A stretch of 64,000 bases of DNA from Epiperipatus broadwayi (GCA_028023455.1 JAQFVV010000346.1:1-64000), one strand, 5' to 3'; counted from the stretch's first letter, positions 22,800 through 34,847 are shown. Notes: generated by a model not told the origin, from the sequence alone. Numbers and translations: made by a program.

Positions 22800-24480
22800 A
22801 GTTTTGTATTTACTTTTAATTTCGGTGATGATTTCCTGGAATTTAGCTCCTTTTTTAAAATATATTTTTGCAACAGAATGACAATGTTGAAGGCTTGATT
22901 ATAAATTTATATCCAATAACAATTGAAACTGTTAAATTGTATACGGCAGAGAGTCAGATTATTAAATTATTGTGTCAGCCATGATTAAAAGAAAAAAATA
23001 TATGATTAAACTTTAAAGAAGTTAAATTTAATCTTAAGTTAAGTGAAGTCAGCATTCTGTATAGTATTTTGGAAGAAAAAAAAACATTCTATACTAAAAG
23101 TGACAGCTTTTTATGAAAAACTGCTAAATTATTGCACAATTCAGAAGACGTGATCAGAATACATTTCTAAAAAATAACAGTAGTTTTAAATTTGTATAAA
23201 AAACAAAAAACATGGCCAATTATATAGCTAAAAGTTTATTTTTAGTGACAAATGGACCAAACAAATTTTATGTGGTGAATCTGACAGAACTGTAAATAAT
23301 TACATCATTCATGATTAAAAGTTGCAAAAAGAAGTTTGTTGTTAACTGAAAGGAGATTCATTGATGTCTCTTTGAGGCTTTAAAGGAATTGATCAGGACA
23401 AATTCCTAATGTCCATGTGTTCTTTTGCAGTGGCTATTTCTATGTAATTATTCATATAGTTAAAAACATGTATGAGTTGTTCACTAACATGCTTTAATAA
23501 AGTGTGGTGGGTTTAAAAGTTTTTATTTTGAGTTTAAGACCAAAAAACACAATGGTCTTTCTTTTCAATTGTCTGATATCAGTTGCTTTCATAAAGATTA
23601 AACTTTTGTAAGTAGATCTTTATAATCATGACAGACAAAACTAAATTATGATCCTTATTGAGATGCTGTAAAGTCATCAATCAAGATAAAAGTATGCATC
23701 TGAAAGTGAAAGGTGAAGGGGATAAGGGTCTTCTGACTGTGGATCAATGCTGCCATTCGATGATGATCTTTTATTCAGGTAGGTGACTTTCAAGTGAAGG
23801 ATGATTACAAGAATTGGAAGAAATTCTAATATTAAATGGGACATTGTTGGAATTTGTGAAGAAGCAAAAATGAAGAGATAATTGTTTTAAAAAGTGAATG
23901 CATACTTTATTATAAAGGGGTGAATAATGAAAGTCAGATAAAGTGGATTTTCATAAACAAAAAACAAAGAGAAAGTAACAACTGCAACTATCTTGGTCAT
24001 CTTATTATATACAGATGAAGACATAACACAGAATTAAACAAGTTATATTTGTCTGATTAATGAGGTTTTTTTTGCATTATTAGCTTTACACTCATTGCTC
24101 AAGATCATTAGTGTCCATAAATATATCAGATCATAGGTAAAAGTGGTTGTTGCTTTCACTACAAGTTGAGATTCTTGATAGTTTAAGGATTGATTATTAT
24201 CATTAAAAAATTTCATTTTCAAACACATTGGCAAATTTCATTTTAAGATTAAACTATTTCTACCAAAAGCAGTTTAATTCTTATGACTAATTTTATCCAT
24301 TATGTTTCTATTTGCATTAATAATCTGACCAAGATAATTTTTTTTACTTTACTGGTAATAAAAATAAATATTTAACAATTTATCAAAAAAGTTAAAAAGA
24401 ATATGCTTTTAAAAAAGACATTTAAATACATTTTAAAACAAAAACTAAAAAAAGCTTGTTTTGTTGCTGCCTAAAATCAT
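22800..24480. other. Intronic sequence with small RTE LINE fragment (~24,217-24,345, minus)
   Basis: The minus strand of ~24,217-24,345 aligns with 37,815-37,935 (shared CTACCAAAAGCA, CATTATGTTTC, TAATAATCTGACCAAG), that is, the RTE C-terminal region QIIN...NIMD...LILK.N.PMCLK. A third copy of the 3,717 repeat lies at ~24,100-24,200. A plus-strand NYLGHLI...HNTELNK near 23,975-24,040 is weakly LINE-like. The remainder shows nothing. Confidence 0.5.
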
Positions 24481-24489
24481 TAGTAATAA

Positions 24490-24866
24490 TACTAGTATCA
24501 CATGATAACAATATTCTCTGTTTTCACAAACTTCTAATAACAGTGGCAAACTCTCCAAACAGTAGTGCCACCCAATGCAAGTCTTAGTTGATCAAAGAAT
24601 GCAAGAAGGCTCATACATACAATCCCTATCTATTGCCTTACTTATCTAATAGTCCAGACCAGTTTCTAACTTGTAGGTTTCATCAGTGAAAAGTCTTGGA
24701 TCTAAGAATACTGCACCTAGATCTTAGAATCCTTAGTAATGAAAGCCACAAGCTAGAAACTAATCTGGGAATATTGTATGAGTAGGCACTAGATAGGGAT
24801 TTTATAAATGAGCTTTCTCGCATGCATTGATTACTAAGTCTTGCACTGGGTGGCACTAATGTTATT
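24490..24866. repeat. Family-A PLE terminal repeat, minus/plus foldback
   Basis: The minus-oriented half (~24,500-24,708) switches to a plus-oriented half (24,709-24,866) ending TGGGTGGCACTAATG. The flanks ATTAGTAATAATA (~24,478) and ATTAATAATAATA (~24,869) may be a diverged target duplication. The minus half carries a hammerhead remnant: CTGATGA (24,686-24,680) and GAAACTGGTC (24,666-24,657). The plus half has lost CTGATGA. Confidence 0.65.
24645..24706 (-). ncRNA. Hammerhead ribozyme remnant, family A
   Basis: Core boxes CTGATGA and GAAA and cleavage triplet GTC are all present on the minus strand. Stem II (ACC/GTT) has one mismatched pair and stem I is weakened. Activity is doubtful. Confidence 0.5.
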
Positions 24867-24909
24867 AATAATAATAGTAACAAATAAATGATAACACTAT
24901 TCTTTAATT

Positions 24910-25633
24910 CAGGGGTTCCCAACCCTATGCCCATGGGCACCATGGCACCCGCAGACCATTTTACGTGTGCCCGCCACTATCCGAACACGATAAAAAATAA
25001 TTTATTTGATACAAATAAATTTAATTTTTAAAATTTTTTATAAATTATTGTATTATATTGTATTCAAATTGTAGGGCATACTATACTTTTACAGTGTAAA
25101 AATATATACATTAATTATCCGAACACGATAAAAAATAATTTATTTGATACAAATAAATTTAATTGCCCACAGACCATTTTATGTGTGCCCACCACTATCC
25201 AAACACAATAAAAAATAATTTATCTGATACAAATAAATTTAATTTTTAAAATTTCTTATAAATTATTGTATTATATTGTATTCAAATTGTAGGGCATACT
25301 ATACTTTTACAGTGTAAAAATATATACATTAATTATCCGAACACGATAAAAAATAATTTATCTGATACAAATAAATTTAATTTTTAAAATTTCTTATAAA
25401 TTATTATATTATATTGTAATCAAATTGTAGGGCATACTATACTTTTACAGTGTAAAAATATATACATTAATTATATGTTAACATTTTATTTTTGAAATAA
25501 ATATTTTTTTGTACATTATGTGTATTATTAACAATATCCAACTATAAATTTACATTGAAAAAATAAATGATGCCCGCCACCTGGTCGGTATTATAGAATG
25601 TGCTCTTAAGTGCAAAAAGGTTGGGGACCCCTG
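24910..25633. mobile_element. hAT-type MITE with internal tandem repeats
   Basis: The left end CAGGGGTTCCCAACCCTATG and the inverted right end CAGGGGTCCCCAACC form hAT-type terminal repeats. Flanking 8-mers CTTTAATT (24,902-24,909) and CTTTAAAA (25,634-25,641) are an imperfect 8-bp target duplication. The interior consists of repeated modules starting CC(G/A)AACAC(G/A)ATAAAAAAT at ~24,979, 25,118, 25,197 and 25,336, with spacings of 139, 79 and 139 bp. There is no transposase, so mobilisation needs an autonomous hAT. Confidence 0.85.
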
Positions 25634-25644
25634 CTTTAAAATAT

Positions 25645-26640
25645 TATTATATGATAGTATAATAAAATTCAACTCATTTAAAAGAATGTAATAGCATTAG
25701 CATGATTAAATATGGACATTCTAATTCCAGAGGTAAAAGGTATAAAGAGAAAAATCAAAAAACAACTAAGAATTTTGTGACAATTATACATTCCAGTCCA
25801 AGAAACATGAATATAGCCGATAAACTTAATACTAATTAATATCTTCTCTAATTAACAATTATATATTTTACATATAGTGAGAAGTAAAGCTATATTTATA
25901 CACATACATTGTAAGATATTCTATTTTTTAAAAGAAAACTTTTCTTTATGAAAGATTTCAACATCATACTTAACTGTGACTCTCTATTGGATTCTATCAA
26001 CTATATTTATACAATGCAAGAGCTATTAACATAGAATTTCATTAGGGTAATCTTTGAGTCAGTTTTTATAATTTAATTGGAGACTGGCCCTCCTATGAAA
26101 ATCACATTCAAATTCACCATAAAGTACTTTTTTAAAAACTATTAATCTCCATTCATTTTACATATGCATTGCTATAAAGTTTTAATCTTATAATTGAACG
26201 TGCAATATCATCCCACCCAAAAATCTGAAAAATATTTCAATTGGTCATTACTTTCTCAAAATATTATGTAAATTTCAACAATATTATGTAAATTTTTTAA
26301 GTAAATGCTTTTCATTGGCTTAATGTTACAATGACATATGATTGGAATTTATTTCCATATAAAAAAGATTCACATAAAATCTGTGATAAAATATTCTCTC
26401 TCTCCCTCCCTCCACCCCTCCCCCTCTCTCTCTCCCCCTCTCCCTCTGGTATTTGTCTGATATAAATTACTTTCTGGAAACCATTCTTTTATGACTAAAA
26501 GCAATGTATTCAATAATTTCTTTGAAAGTACTTTTTCTGGACTTCATAATTATATTCATTAATAATTGCTGTGGGTTTTTTGGTGTTTTTTTTTTGTTCT
26601 TATAAAGAGAATTATGAAAATACAATCTTATATAGAAGTA
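25645..26640. other. Intronic sequence; CT-rich low-complexity tract at 26,393-26,450
   Basis: A strand-asymmetric polypyrimidine tract (CTCTCTCTCC...CCCTCTCCC) of ~55 bp lies at 26,393-26,450. Otherwise nothing is recognised. Confidence 0.5.
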
Positions 26641-26769
26641 CAGCTACAACCTGATCATTAACCCCATAATACCCACAGACAGGCCCCCACCTAAGAAGAT
26701 AGGTTGGTTGGACTAATTGCTGTCTGCAATAAAGCAACACAATCCCAACATAAATGAGTTTTTCCACAG

Positions 26770-27490
26770 CAAACTAAAGGTGCGGGTGCTCACTGCTTCT
26801 TAAATTCGAACTTACATACTATCAACCCAAGACTTGGGCTATCCAACCAAAGACTCATATCTCTATTCAAATACTGGGACCTGGAGCCCAAGTATCTTGA
26901 TTACATCATTAAAATTAACCTGAATGCATGGCCTGTCAACTGGTTCCTCTGTCATAAGCAATTTATCACAAAAGTGGATTCAATATGTCCAACTGTGGCA
27001 GAGAGGAGGAAACGTTTGACCACATAGTGAGGACATGCATGGGTCTAGGTAACATTAAGAGCATTATATCTAACAACACAAAAACTGACTATTATAAAGT
27101 CCTGAATCTCAAAGAATGTATTTCCAAAAGAGTCATCCTTATCATCAGAATGTCTGTATTACTAAGCTGCTCCATATGGCTGGTTAGATGTGAAACTCAA
27201 TTTACCTTACCATGTCCAGATAAAGACAAACTGTTCAATCAAATAATTAACAAACTCAAACAAAGGAGCAAATCTATTGCAACTACATTTATGTATCAGG
27301 AAACCTGAAAGCTTTTCCAAATTTCCACTCGACAAACACAATCAAGTGATATGAACACTTATTCACAAATTCCTGATAACTAACCAAACTTTCAATATTG
27401 TGTTGTTTTTTTTTTTGTATACTGCCTTTGTTTTTTTACTTTTGTTTTATTTAGCCTCTTGTACTACATAATAATATTGTCATGCTATTA
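26770..27490 (+). pseudogene. LINE retrotransposon C-terminal fragment with zinc-knuckle
   Basis: The plus-strand translation gives LFKYWDLEPKYLDYIIKINL, then NAWPVNWFLCHKQFITKVDS, then CP-CGREEETFDHIVRTC, the CxxC...H....C zinc motif that ends many non-LTR retrotransposon ORF2 proteins. One base is missing within CPNCG (near 26,990), putting the two halves in different frames. The open frame continues to 27,308. A T-rich 3' UTR with AATAAAT follows at ~27,495. RT and endonuclease are absent. Confidence 0.7.
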
Positions 27491-27494
27491 GTCT

Positions 27495-28229
27495 AATAAA
27501 TATTATTATAAGAATTATGAAAGTATTTTTAAGATCAGATACATAAAGTCCTTTAATAATTTTCAATAATTTTAAAGCTGACATCAAATGACGTATTTTA
27601 AACTTTTGCCTTTAAGATTACAATTTTAATTTCATCAACACAAATATTTTATTGCAAATCTAAACAAATCAATATAATGGAGATACCATTGAATATCATC
27701 ATATGGGTTCTTCATTACTCAAAGGATAGTCAAAATGCTTTATTTAGCTGTACAAATTAACATAAAAAAGTGAAGGTCCCTGATCTAATAAAAATTGGAT
27801 CCTGTTTTTATTTTCACGTGTCACTTTTGAAATATTCATTTATTAGTATGTCAAGTAGACATAATCATTAACAGAGAATTAGTCAAAATTTCTTTAATGA
27901 ACAAATGGCTTATTTATATAAATCAAATACTCCAATCCATTTCTCAATGTTTTGCTCAAATTGAATATCCAAATTAGTATTTTAATGTCTAATAGCTGTT
28001 AAAACTTAATATAATTAGCAATTCATTTTAAAGAATCAAAATTAAATTTCTTTTAAATGTATTTAAATATGCATTTTTAATGCCTCTATTTTTCTACTTA
28101 CTTTAGCACAGTTGTAGACTGTCAGATTCTTCGGGATTTTAACCTTGGTATTTAATAATCTATGACGTGTTCAATAATTTTCATCCATAAGTACTTGTGT
28201 AATAATTTTTACATTTTGACTCATAACTA
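27495..28229. other. Intronic sequence, nothing recognised
   Basis: AT-rich; no frame or repeat identified. Confidence 0.4.
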
Positions 28230-28908
28230 CACTGTTTCCCCAAAATAAGACCTAACCAAAAAATAAGCGCTAGCATGATTTTTGAGGTTTTAACCCTACT
28301 TCAAATATAAGCCTAGTTAACATTGGGAGCCTGATAGATGGCTTTTGTTTGCCCATTGAAACTTACTATGGACGTATTGAATTATAAAGTAATGAATGTA
28401 TAAATAAACAATATTGTGGACATTAATGCTTTAAATAAAGGGGAATATATATTTCGACTATTTTAACAAACGTAATTCTACTTGAATAGAGAAACAATTT
28501 GTCTACCAATATCAGACAATTTATAATTTCATTTATATATTTAGGTACCTATTTTATTTATATTTAATACTTAGATTTATAATTAAGATGACCAAAAGAA
28601 GTACGAAAGGAATTTCATTGGACATGGTGATTGGGTTTGTGAAGAAAAAAAAAACTGAATCTTCTCCATTTACATATTTTTAAAATAATATAAAAATTAA
28701 TAGTAATTCTAATATTTTAAATTTATATAACTTTTAATTCTTGAAGTCATGTTTTTCTGTTGTATGAATTTTTTTGGATAATTCTGAATTTTCTTCCAAT
28801 AGCGCCACGTCGGAACAACTTGTATCCCCCATATTGATTTTAACCATTAAAATTGCAGCTAATATCTTTATGCGTAGTTGCGATTTTTCACTGCTCCACT
28901 AATCACTA

Positions 28909-29568
28909 CTAAGCGAAAATACCCTCTCTACAGCAGCATTGGTGGTAGCAACATAGTGCACATTCAATCAATAATTTTAAATTTTTTTTGGGGGGAGGGT
29001 ATATTCTTGGTTTAAAATGTGAAAATATTTCTACCCACCTTCTGTCCACACTCACTTTTTCATCTATCCATTTCTTCGGTCTTTCTTTATTTAAATACAT
29101 ATTTACTCTTCGAATTTTTGCAAACAGAAAATTATCATCAATAACATCTTTCAATTCTTTCATTATAAATATGACTGTTGAAAAAACATATTCTCATTCA
29201 ATTTTACCTTTTAAAAGAGTCCACTTCAAGCAATTTAGTCCAGTAAAGTTGGTTGACCATTGCTCAATGTATTCATAACAAATTTTATAAAAATTTCTAA
29301 CTTCTTTTAGAAATTTATTCTTAATCTCAGGATTAGAATCTTCCAAAATTGTTAGTTTATTCTTTAGCATTAGCGGTACGAATCCATCATCATATCTCAT
29401 TCTATATTGTAAAATAAAATCTTTTAAAATATCATTAACTTCTGCAACTGAAATTTTATCATATTTAATTTCTAGGGTAGTTTTATGAAAAAATGATACC
29501 TGATTTTGGACGAAATAGAGCCTAAGTTCTGAAATATCATTTTGAAAGAACGCAGAAGTGTGGGGCAT
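28909..29568 (-). pseudogene. hAT transposase C-terminal region, frameshifted
   Basis: The first frame (29,568-29,194) covers IKYDKISVAEVNDILKDFIL and LKNKLTILEDSNPEIKNKFL. The second (29,163-28,909) reads RPKKWIDEKVSVDRRWVEIF. The hAT dimerisation signature follows, but in a shifted frame: TTNAAVERVFSL at 28,946-28,911, whereas the open frame reads CCYHQCCCREGIF across the same bases. A one-base frameshift near 28,950 and a break near 29,180 show the gene is dead. Upstream catalytic parts (to ~30,400) are not readable. Confidence 0.8.
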
Positions 29569-29765
29569 TTTTCAAACTTAAAGTATTCATATTTAATACA
29601 TCCAGTACAGGTTTTAAAAGGAGTATGGTTTATGAAAAAGGAGTATAAAATTCCCTAAAAGAGTACCATTAGTCATCTTATTTATAATGCTTGATTTAGT
29701 TTTCTAGTTTCAGCATAGTAGCTTTTAAATATTCAAGATAAAAGAAAAATTAGTTAGTCAAGCGT

Positions 29766-29869
29766 TGTTAGCCAAGAGGTCAGCGCAGTCATCTTGCAAG
29801 CAAGCAGTTTGTTGCAGACAGTTGTGGGTTCGCGTCCCGGCCGATGCTATGACATATGAAAAAAAAAAT
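29766..29869 (+). mobile_element. tRNA-derived SINE inserted in the hAT element
   Basis: A box TAGCCAAGAGG (29,769-29,779) and B box GGTTCGCGTCC (29,827-29,837), then CCGGCCGATGCTATGACA and an A-rich tail. It matches the minus-strand SINE at 17,265-17,375. It lies inside the hAT relic, so the SINE is younger than that element. Confidence 0.8.
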
Positions 29870-30759
29870 TAGTTTGATTTCTTCAACATTTTTTTCTCTT
29901 GAAAGACTATATAAAAATTATGGAAGGGATTTTAATACTAAAAGTTTAGCTTAAGTTAAATCATCAATCTTTGTTCTAAAGAAAAGTTTTTAAAAAGAAT
30001 ACTCAAGCAGGGCTATTGCAAGTAATTTGGAAAGGGTTTATAATTTGCCTACTTGATAACAGATGGATATTTGAATCATCGTAATCCAATATGACTTAAT
30101 GTGTATGTGTGAAATAAAGAAATATTTTTTGTAATTTTAGACTTGAATCGCATTTGTGTGGACAAACTATTTTTAACTGTAATCATTTATTGTTACCACT
30201 CTTTTCTCATAAGTCTTCCATTAACATTTGATTTAATGGTAAATTTAAAAGGAATATTCTGATCGCTAGATAAGATGGGTGCAAAAAGAAAGAGCTATAT
30301 TGTGATGAGTACAAGGAAGAAATTGGTGGTGGTGGTGGTGGGGGGGGGTCCTTATGTAAGAATCTTATAGCTTTTTTTATACTTGAATAAATGTAGACTT
30401 ATAAACATAAAAATAATACATCCCCCCCTGAAAATAAGCTCTACAGTATCCTTTAAAGCAAAAGTTAATATAAGACAGTGTTCTTATTTTTAAGAAAACA
30501 TGATATAACATAATCCATAAGAACCAGAAAAATAGTCAGGGTTGTGCATGAATGTGTCCAAATTCTTAATGATTTTTCTGTATAAGCACAATTTAAATAA
30601 AAAATTAAGTCTTTTAAAGTGAAGAAATTTACTTCCATCATTCATTTCTTAACCAAGACTACTCACCTTATCAATGATCATTGAATTCATGTTACTTATC
30701 CTTTTACTTCAGTTTATATAAAGATGTTTCAAAGCTTTCCTAACAAAAAAAAACTTACA

Positions 30760-31008
30760 TGATTGAGGACTCTTTGAAAATTTCTTTATCAGTAATATTT
30801 CTATCTCATTCAACAAGAAGTCTGTTTATATACTGTGGAAAAACCAATAACATCAAACTATTTTTTGCAAAGTCTCTGCTATTATTGACATTAATTTTAA
30901 TCATAGTTTATTGTTCTTACAATATCCAAGTCACCAAAAGCATTTTGGCCTTTTCTAATATTAATGCAAGATGTTCAGAACAAAATAAATGTTCTTTAAT
31001 TTTTTTTA
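30760..31008. other. Short plus-strand frame without motif
   Basis: A hydrophobic 86-codon frame (30,759-31,019 plus) with no recognised domain, in intronic sequence next to a gypsy relic. Probably chance. Confidence 0.3.
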
Positions 31009-31009
31009 T

Positions 31010-31640
31010 TCCACTATGATTAAATGAGATCAGCAGCAATTTTAACAATGACTCCTGTAGGAATTCCAAGAATAGGTGAGATAGGTTTCATTATAAGTCC
31101 AATACAATGCTGTCTTCTTTTAAAAGCTAATTTTGAATGTGGAACTACTTCTTCAGCCAGTTCATTTGATATGGGGTGGTAAAGTAATATTTATATGTGA
31201 CTTATTTCCCATTTCTTTATACAATATTTTGTCAAGGCAAAAGTTGTTCTGTTATCTGACATGACCGTTATGGTGTGGCAGAATATTTCTTCAGAGTTTC
31301 ATGATGGTGTCTTCTACATCTATGTTATGAATTAACATATTTGGCCTATCTTAAAATGCCCTTTCACAGGTTCAGAATGTCCTGGTTGTTTAGTGGGTGG
31401 CCATGCAATGTATTCCATAAATGGAAGAATTGCCATAGGTGATAAGCTTTGCAATTTTTTCTATGTTGCTGTTTACTTCAGGACACCCAACATAACCATG
31501 AAGCAGAACTATGATTCTGACTAAGCCCAGGTGACTTTGATGATTACATATAGTACTTTTTGTGGCTGATATTTGGTGTTGATAACACTTTGTCATTTAT
31601 TATGATGAAAAATGCTTGTGAACTTTCAATAAGCTGTTAT
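31010..31640 (-). pseudogene. Ty3/gypsy-type integrase relic
   Basis: Broken minus-strand frames read in order: HLGLVRIIVLLHGYVGCPEV (zinc-binding/bridge region, ~31,550-31,470), DNRTTF (~31,255), then a PYHPISNGLAE-like stretch written across two frames and KLAFKRR (~31,170-31,110), then MKPISPILGIP (~31,085-31,050). The spacing and order match a gypsy integrase (V.W..M..DIE, SDNGT.F, PYHP.SNG.AE). Stops and frameshifts are numerous. No LTRs are identified. The sequence to ~32,600 may hold further decayed pol, but I could not prove it. Confidence 0.5.
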
Positions 31641-32599
31641 AAACATTCTAAGAACATTATGCAGACCAGTTTCTGTAATCCATTTTAAGGAAAACTGGTA
31701 ATCTGAGTCAACTTTGGTCCAATATGCTATGGTTAAACTTTCACAGTTTTAGATTCAACTCCATCAAGATGGTTTATGTAGACATTTTGTTATTAACATT
31801 TTACCACAATGTGGATCTCCATTCCTAATGATCTGAACTATTCATAGCCTATAATCAGATTAATTTTCATATCGACAATATATAACAGTAGTGTCCTACT
31901 GCATTTTTTAGTTTTGATAGGTGCTTGAATCATTCCCACTATTTTAATTGGGTTATCATTTGCATCCCATGCCTTAAATCAGTTGAATTGGCTGTAGCAG
32001 GTTTTTGCAATTCTGAATTGGATTTCTTCAATTTTGATTGGTTATTAATGACACTCCAACACATTTATTGGTTTCCTTGGTAACAAACTTGAGAATTTTA
32101 TTCATAAATATAAATTTATTCAAATCTACAAGAACACATTCCTTTACAACATTTTAATTGCATTTGAATATTATACTTTGACAAAAAATTTTGCTAAATG
32201 TCAATTATTTTGGCGTCATTTATCTTTTCATTTACACTTCCATGCCATATAACCTTTTGCTTAATAACAGTAATTGTTGGGCTTCCTTATACAACTTTAC
32301 AGTTTTGTAGTTGCCAACATTATTCAATCACAGAAGGTTTTTTATATTATTTGGCTAAGCCTAGAACCAATTCATGAGATAACCCTCATTTAATAGCTTC
32401 ATGATAAGACAGATCACAATGGCTGAAATTTGCTGCTACAATTGATTGTGAACCATTCTTCAGAGTAATTGCTTAAGGAGAGCTTCCTCCAGCAACTCAT
32501 AAAGACCAGGTTTTGCTCCATTTCTCTCAATGATGCAGTAAGTCTCAAATTGTCTCTATTAAAGAGTCATCTGTTTGTAAAATGAAGTCAAGAAACATA

Positions 32600-33535
32600 T
32601 TTTGATAGCTGACAGTTGAAAAAATTATTTAATTTCATTACCATGTATGTACCAATGAGTATGACTGATTGGAAAAAAATAGAAATCCTGGACAGAGAGT
32701 ATGCCATTTCAAAAAAGAAAACTTTAAAACATGCTCACATGATGTCAAACAACTCCTTAAGTCAACCTAGTCTAATAATTCATAATATTTAGAAACCATT
32801 TAAGATAAAAATGAAACAAAATCAGGTGGACCCTTATAGATAAGTATATGAAATTTCTACTGACTGTTGCTTGTAAGGGAATAGTCTTAGTTGGTTAGGC
32901 CACCATCAAGGTCCAGATTCCCATGCCAATATTGTGAGTGGTCGAGAAGACAGAATGCCATTCAAAATATTGTTTATACATTAAGTTGCTTGCTATTTTT
33001 ATATTTAAACAAATTTTTCTCAAAACATCTGAGCAGAAGTAATCTAACATATAATTACAACTAAAGTACTATAAACACAAACTTTCAGACAAACCCTATT
33101 ATTATTTCCTATTTTGTTTTCCCTTCTCTGAGTTCTAGTTATCAAACGTGGCACTATTCATTTTTTAATAACTCAAAATTAGAAATACTCAAATAAATAC
33201 ATTACATATTATAAATAGATATAAACTCACAATACACGAAAATGTGCGTGACCACATTCACTCATCTATACCTTAATACTGAACAAGATTATTTAATGCT
33301 AAAACAAATTGTATAAGAGAATAGTTAACTACGGTAAACGCTCGGTAATAAAGATCAGATTTGTTTGCTTAAAATTAATACCGCTTAAAAAACAAAGTGA
33401 TTCAAGGTATTTTAAAAAATTTAATATGCATTATAACAAAAATATTTGAATAATTAGAATAATGTCGAGTATTTAACAAGAAAGGGCTTTATTAATATCT
33501 TCCTCCTAAAGCACACATACAATTATTCAATTAAT
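32600..33535. other. GNMT intron 1, donor-proximal part
   Basis: AT-rich; a possible tRNA-like SINE remnant at ~32,890-32,960 (GTTGGTTAGGCCACC...) is too weak to call. The exon 1 donor GTAAGT follows at 33,541-33,536 on the minus strand. Confidence 0.4.
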
Positions 33536-33541
33536 ACTTAC

Positions 33542-33747
33542 CCAGTTCCACAAGCAACATCAAGTATAGTTTGACATTTCTTTTCCCGTAACATTTCAGT
33601 TATTGTTTTTCTATATCCTGTAGTGTCATTTCGACCCTCTCCTATAAACAGATTCCAAAGTTTGGCAATCTGTCCATCCGCATAATCATCGTAGAGGCCT
33701 AAATCCTTACAGGAAGAAGAAATTCTCTTTTCGAAAGCGTGTGACAT
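33542..33747 (-). CDS. GNMT: Glycine N-methyltransferase, exon 1
   Basis: Encodes the N-terminus and the SAM-binding motif I of GNMT: residues YADGQIAKLWNLFIGEG at ~22-38 and ILDVACGTG at 61-69, with the GxGxG-like glycine loop. I chose the second in-frame ATG (33,747). From it there are exactly 69 residues to the exon-boundary Gly, the same number as in the vertebrate protein; an upstream in-frame ATG at 33,771 would add eight residues. In the mammalian enzyme the N-terminus threads into the neighbouring subunit of the tetramer, so length matters. The donor is ACTGG|GTAAGT (33,541-33,536). The phase-2 break is completed by the A that opens exon 2 (GG+A = Gly). Confidence 0.95.
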
Positions 33748-33749
33748 TA

Positions 33750-34458
33750 TAGAAAAAGAAATATATTTCAAATCTAGTAATGAAATATCAATTTGTTTTA
33801 TAGTCAGTTCTTGTAAAACTTGTTTTATAGTTTAAATAAAATATATAAGCTGAATAAAAATTCCACGTGACTTCTGGAATGTTTAATTAGAAAAATCTAT
33901 TCAGGGGTGTATTATTATTACCACACATAACAGTTAATGTTTATTTTAAAAAATAATGATAAATTTTAAATATAGAACAAAAATGTACAAATAGTTCGTA
34001 AACTGAGTACATTTTATTTTTTATTTTGTTTTTTAAGTGCTATATCCAGACCACACAGGTGCAATTATGTCTGCTAAACCTTAATCTTCCCTTTCGGGGA
34101 TTACTAACTGGGGGTGAATCAATATATTATTACCTAGAATGAGAGATAGAGACGTGGGATGAGAATTATTTTCAGATATGATAAAATAAAGGCTATAAGG
34201 GATTCATAAAATAAAATGAAGTCGATATGACCTGTACCCATTTCGCTAACCCTGCTTTTGTACGACCATAGGCAGGGATCTTTGAGATCAAACCCCAAAA
34301 AATAACATCTGGGGTACACGTTTGTCATTTATACCTTCTGCTCCAATTTTCTTCTGGAATATAGAGATATTTATGATCTCTTCATGCTTATATATGGGCC
34401 AATTTGACCATTCTAATTACAATCTGGTCATTATTACCATGCTTTTTATTGCTCCAAT
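33750..34458. promoter_or_regulatory. GNMT 5' flank (putative promoter region)
   Basis: Upstream of the minus-strand start codon. The first ~90 bases (33,748-33,840) would be 5' UTR if transcription starts nearby. I see no convincing TATA box or CpG-rich stretch, so the promoter is placed by position only. A minus-strand frame at 34,134-34,328 has no motif. Confidence 0.3.
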
Positions 34459-34470
34459 ATTCACCAATTA

Positions 34471-34847
34471 AACCACTAAACATCACATGATCACCATTTC
34501 TTATGCTCACTCATAACTATTATTAAAACACACAAACTCACTATACAGTAGTGCCACTCAGTGCAAGCCAGAGTAATCAATGGATGCCAGAAAGCTTGTG
34601 CATAAAATCGCTATCTAGTGCCTACTGTAGCCTTCATCAGAGATGAGCCTTGGATCGGAGAGCAGTAAGTGCAGTGCTCTCAGATCCAATGCTCCTCACT
34701 GACGAAGGCCACAAGACAAAAACTAGACTTGGGATAATGGATGCATAGGCACTAGATAGGGATGTTATGCACAAGCCTTCTGGCATCTATTGATTACTCT
34801 GGCTTGCATTGAGTGGCACTACTGTATGGAGAGTTTTGCCTGTTTTA
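34471..34847. mobile_element. Family-A PLE terminal-repeat foldback with 12-bp TSD
   Basis: ATTCACCAATTA occurs immediately before (34,459-34,470) and after (34,848-34,859) a 377-bp palindromic insertion. Its minus-oriented half runs to ~34,655 and its plus-oriented half from there to 34,847. The switch deletes the GAAAC part of the minus-strand ribozyme. The plus half keeps CTGACGA (34,699-34,705) and AAAAC, both mutated from CTGATGA and GAAAC. It is a clean, complete insertion with no coding capacity. Confidence 0.85.

Larger units (their letters stand above)
28230..30503 (-). mobile_element. Decayed autonomous hAT transposon
   Basis: The left terminus reads CACTGTTTCCCCAAAATAAG (28,230). 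The right end (~30,440-30,503) is a mutated inverse (AAAATAAGCTC..., ATAAGACAGTGTTCTTATTTTT...AAAACA). Terminal 'CCCC.AAAATAAGAC' sequences of this kind are characteristic of a widespread hAT group. The interior encodes a transposase on the minus strand (28,909-29,568). The flanking 8-bp duplication is too diverged to be sure. A SINE has inserted at 29,766. Confidence 0.7.

Noticed and set aside
26393-26450. CT-rich tract as a CRISPR- or regulatory-type array
   Set aside because: Plain low-complexity pyrimidine run without spacer-repeat structure; CRISPR is not expected in a eukaryotic genome.
29766-29869. Functional tRNA gene
   Set aside because: A and B boxes are present but acceptor and anticodon stems do not fold properly and an A-tail follows; a second dispersed copy shows it is a SINE.
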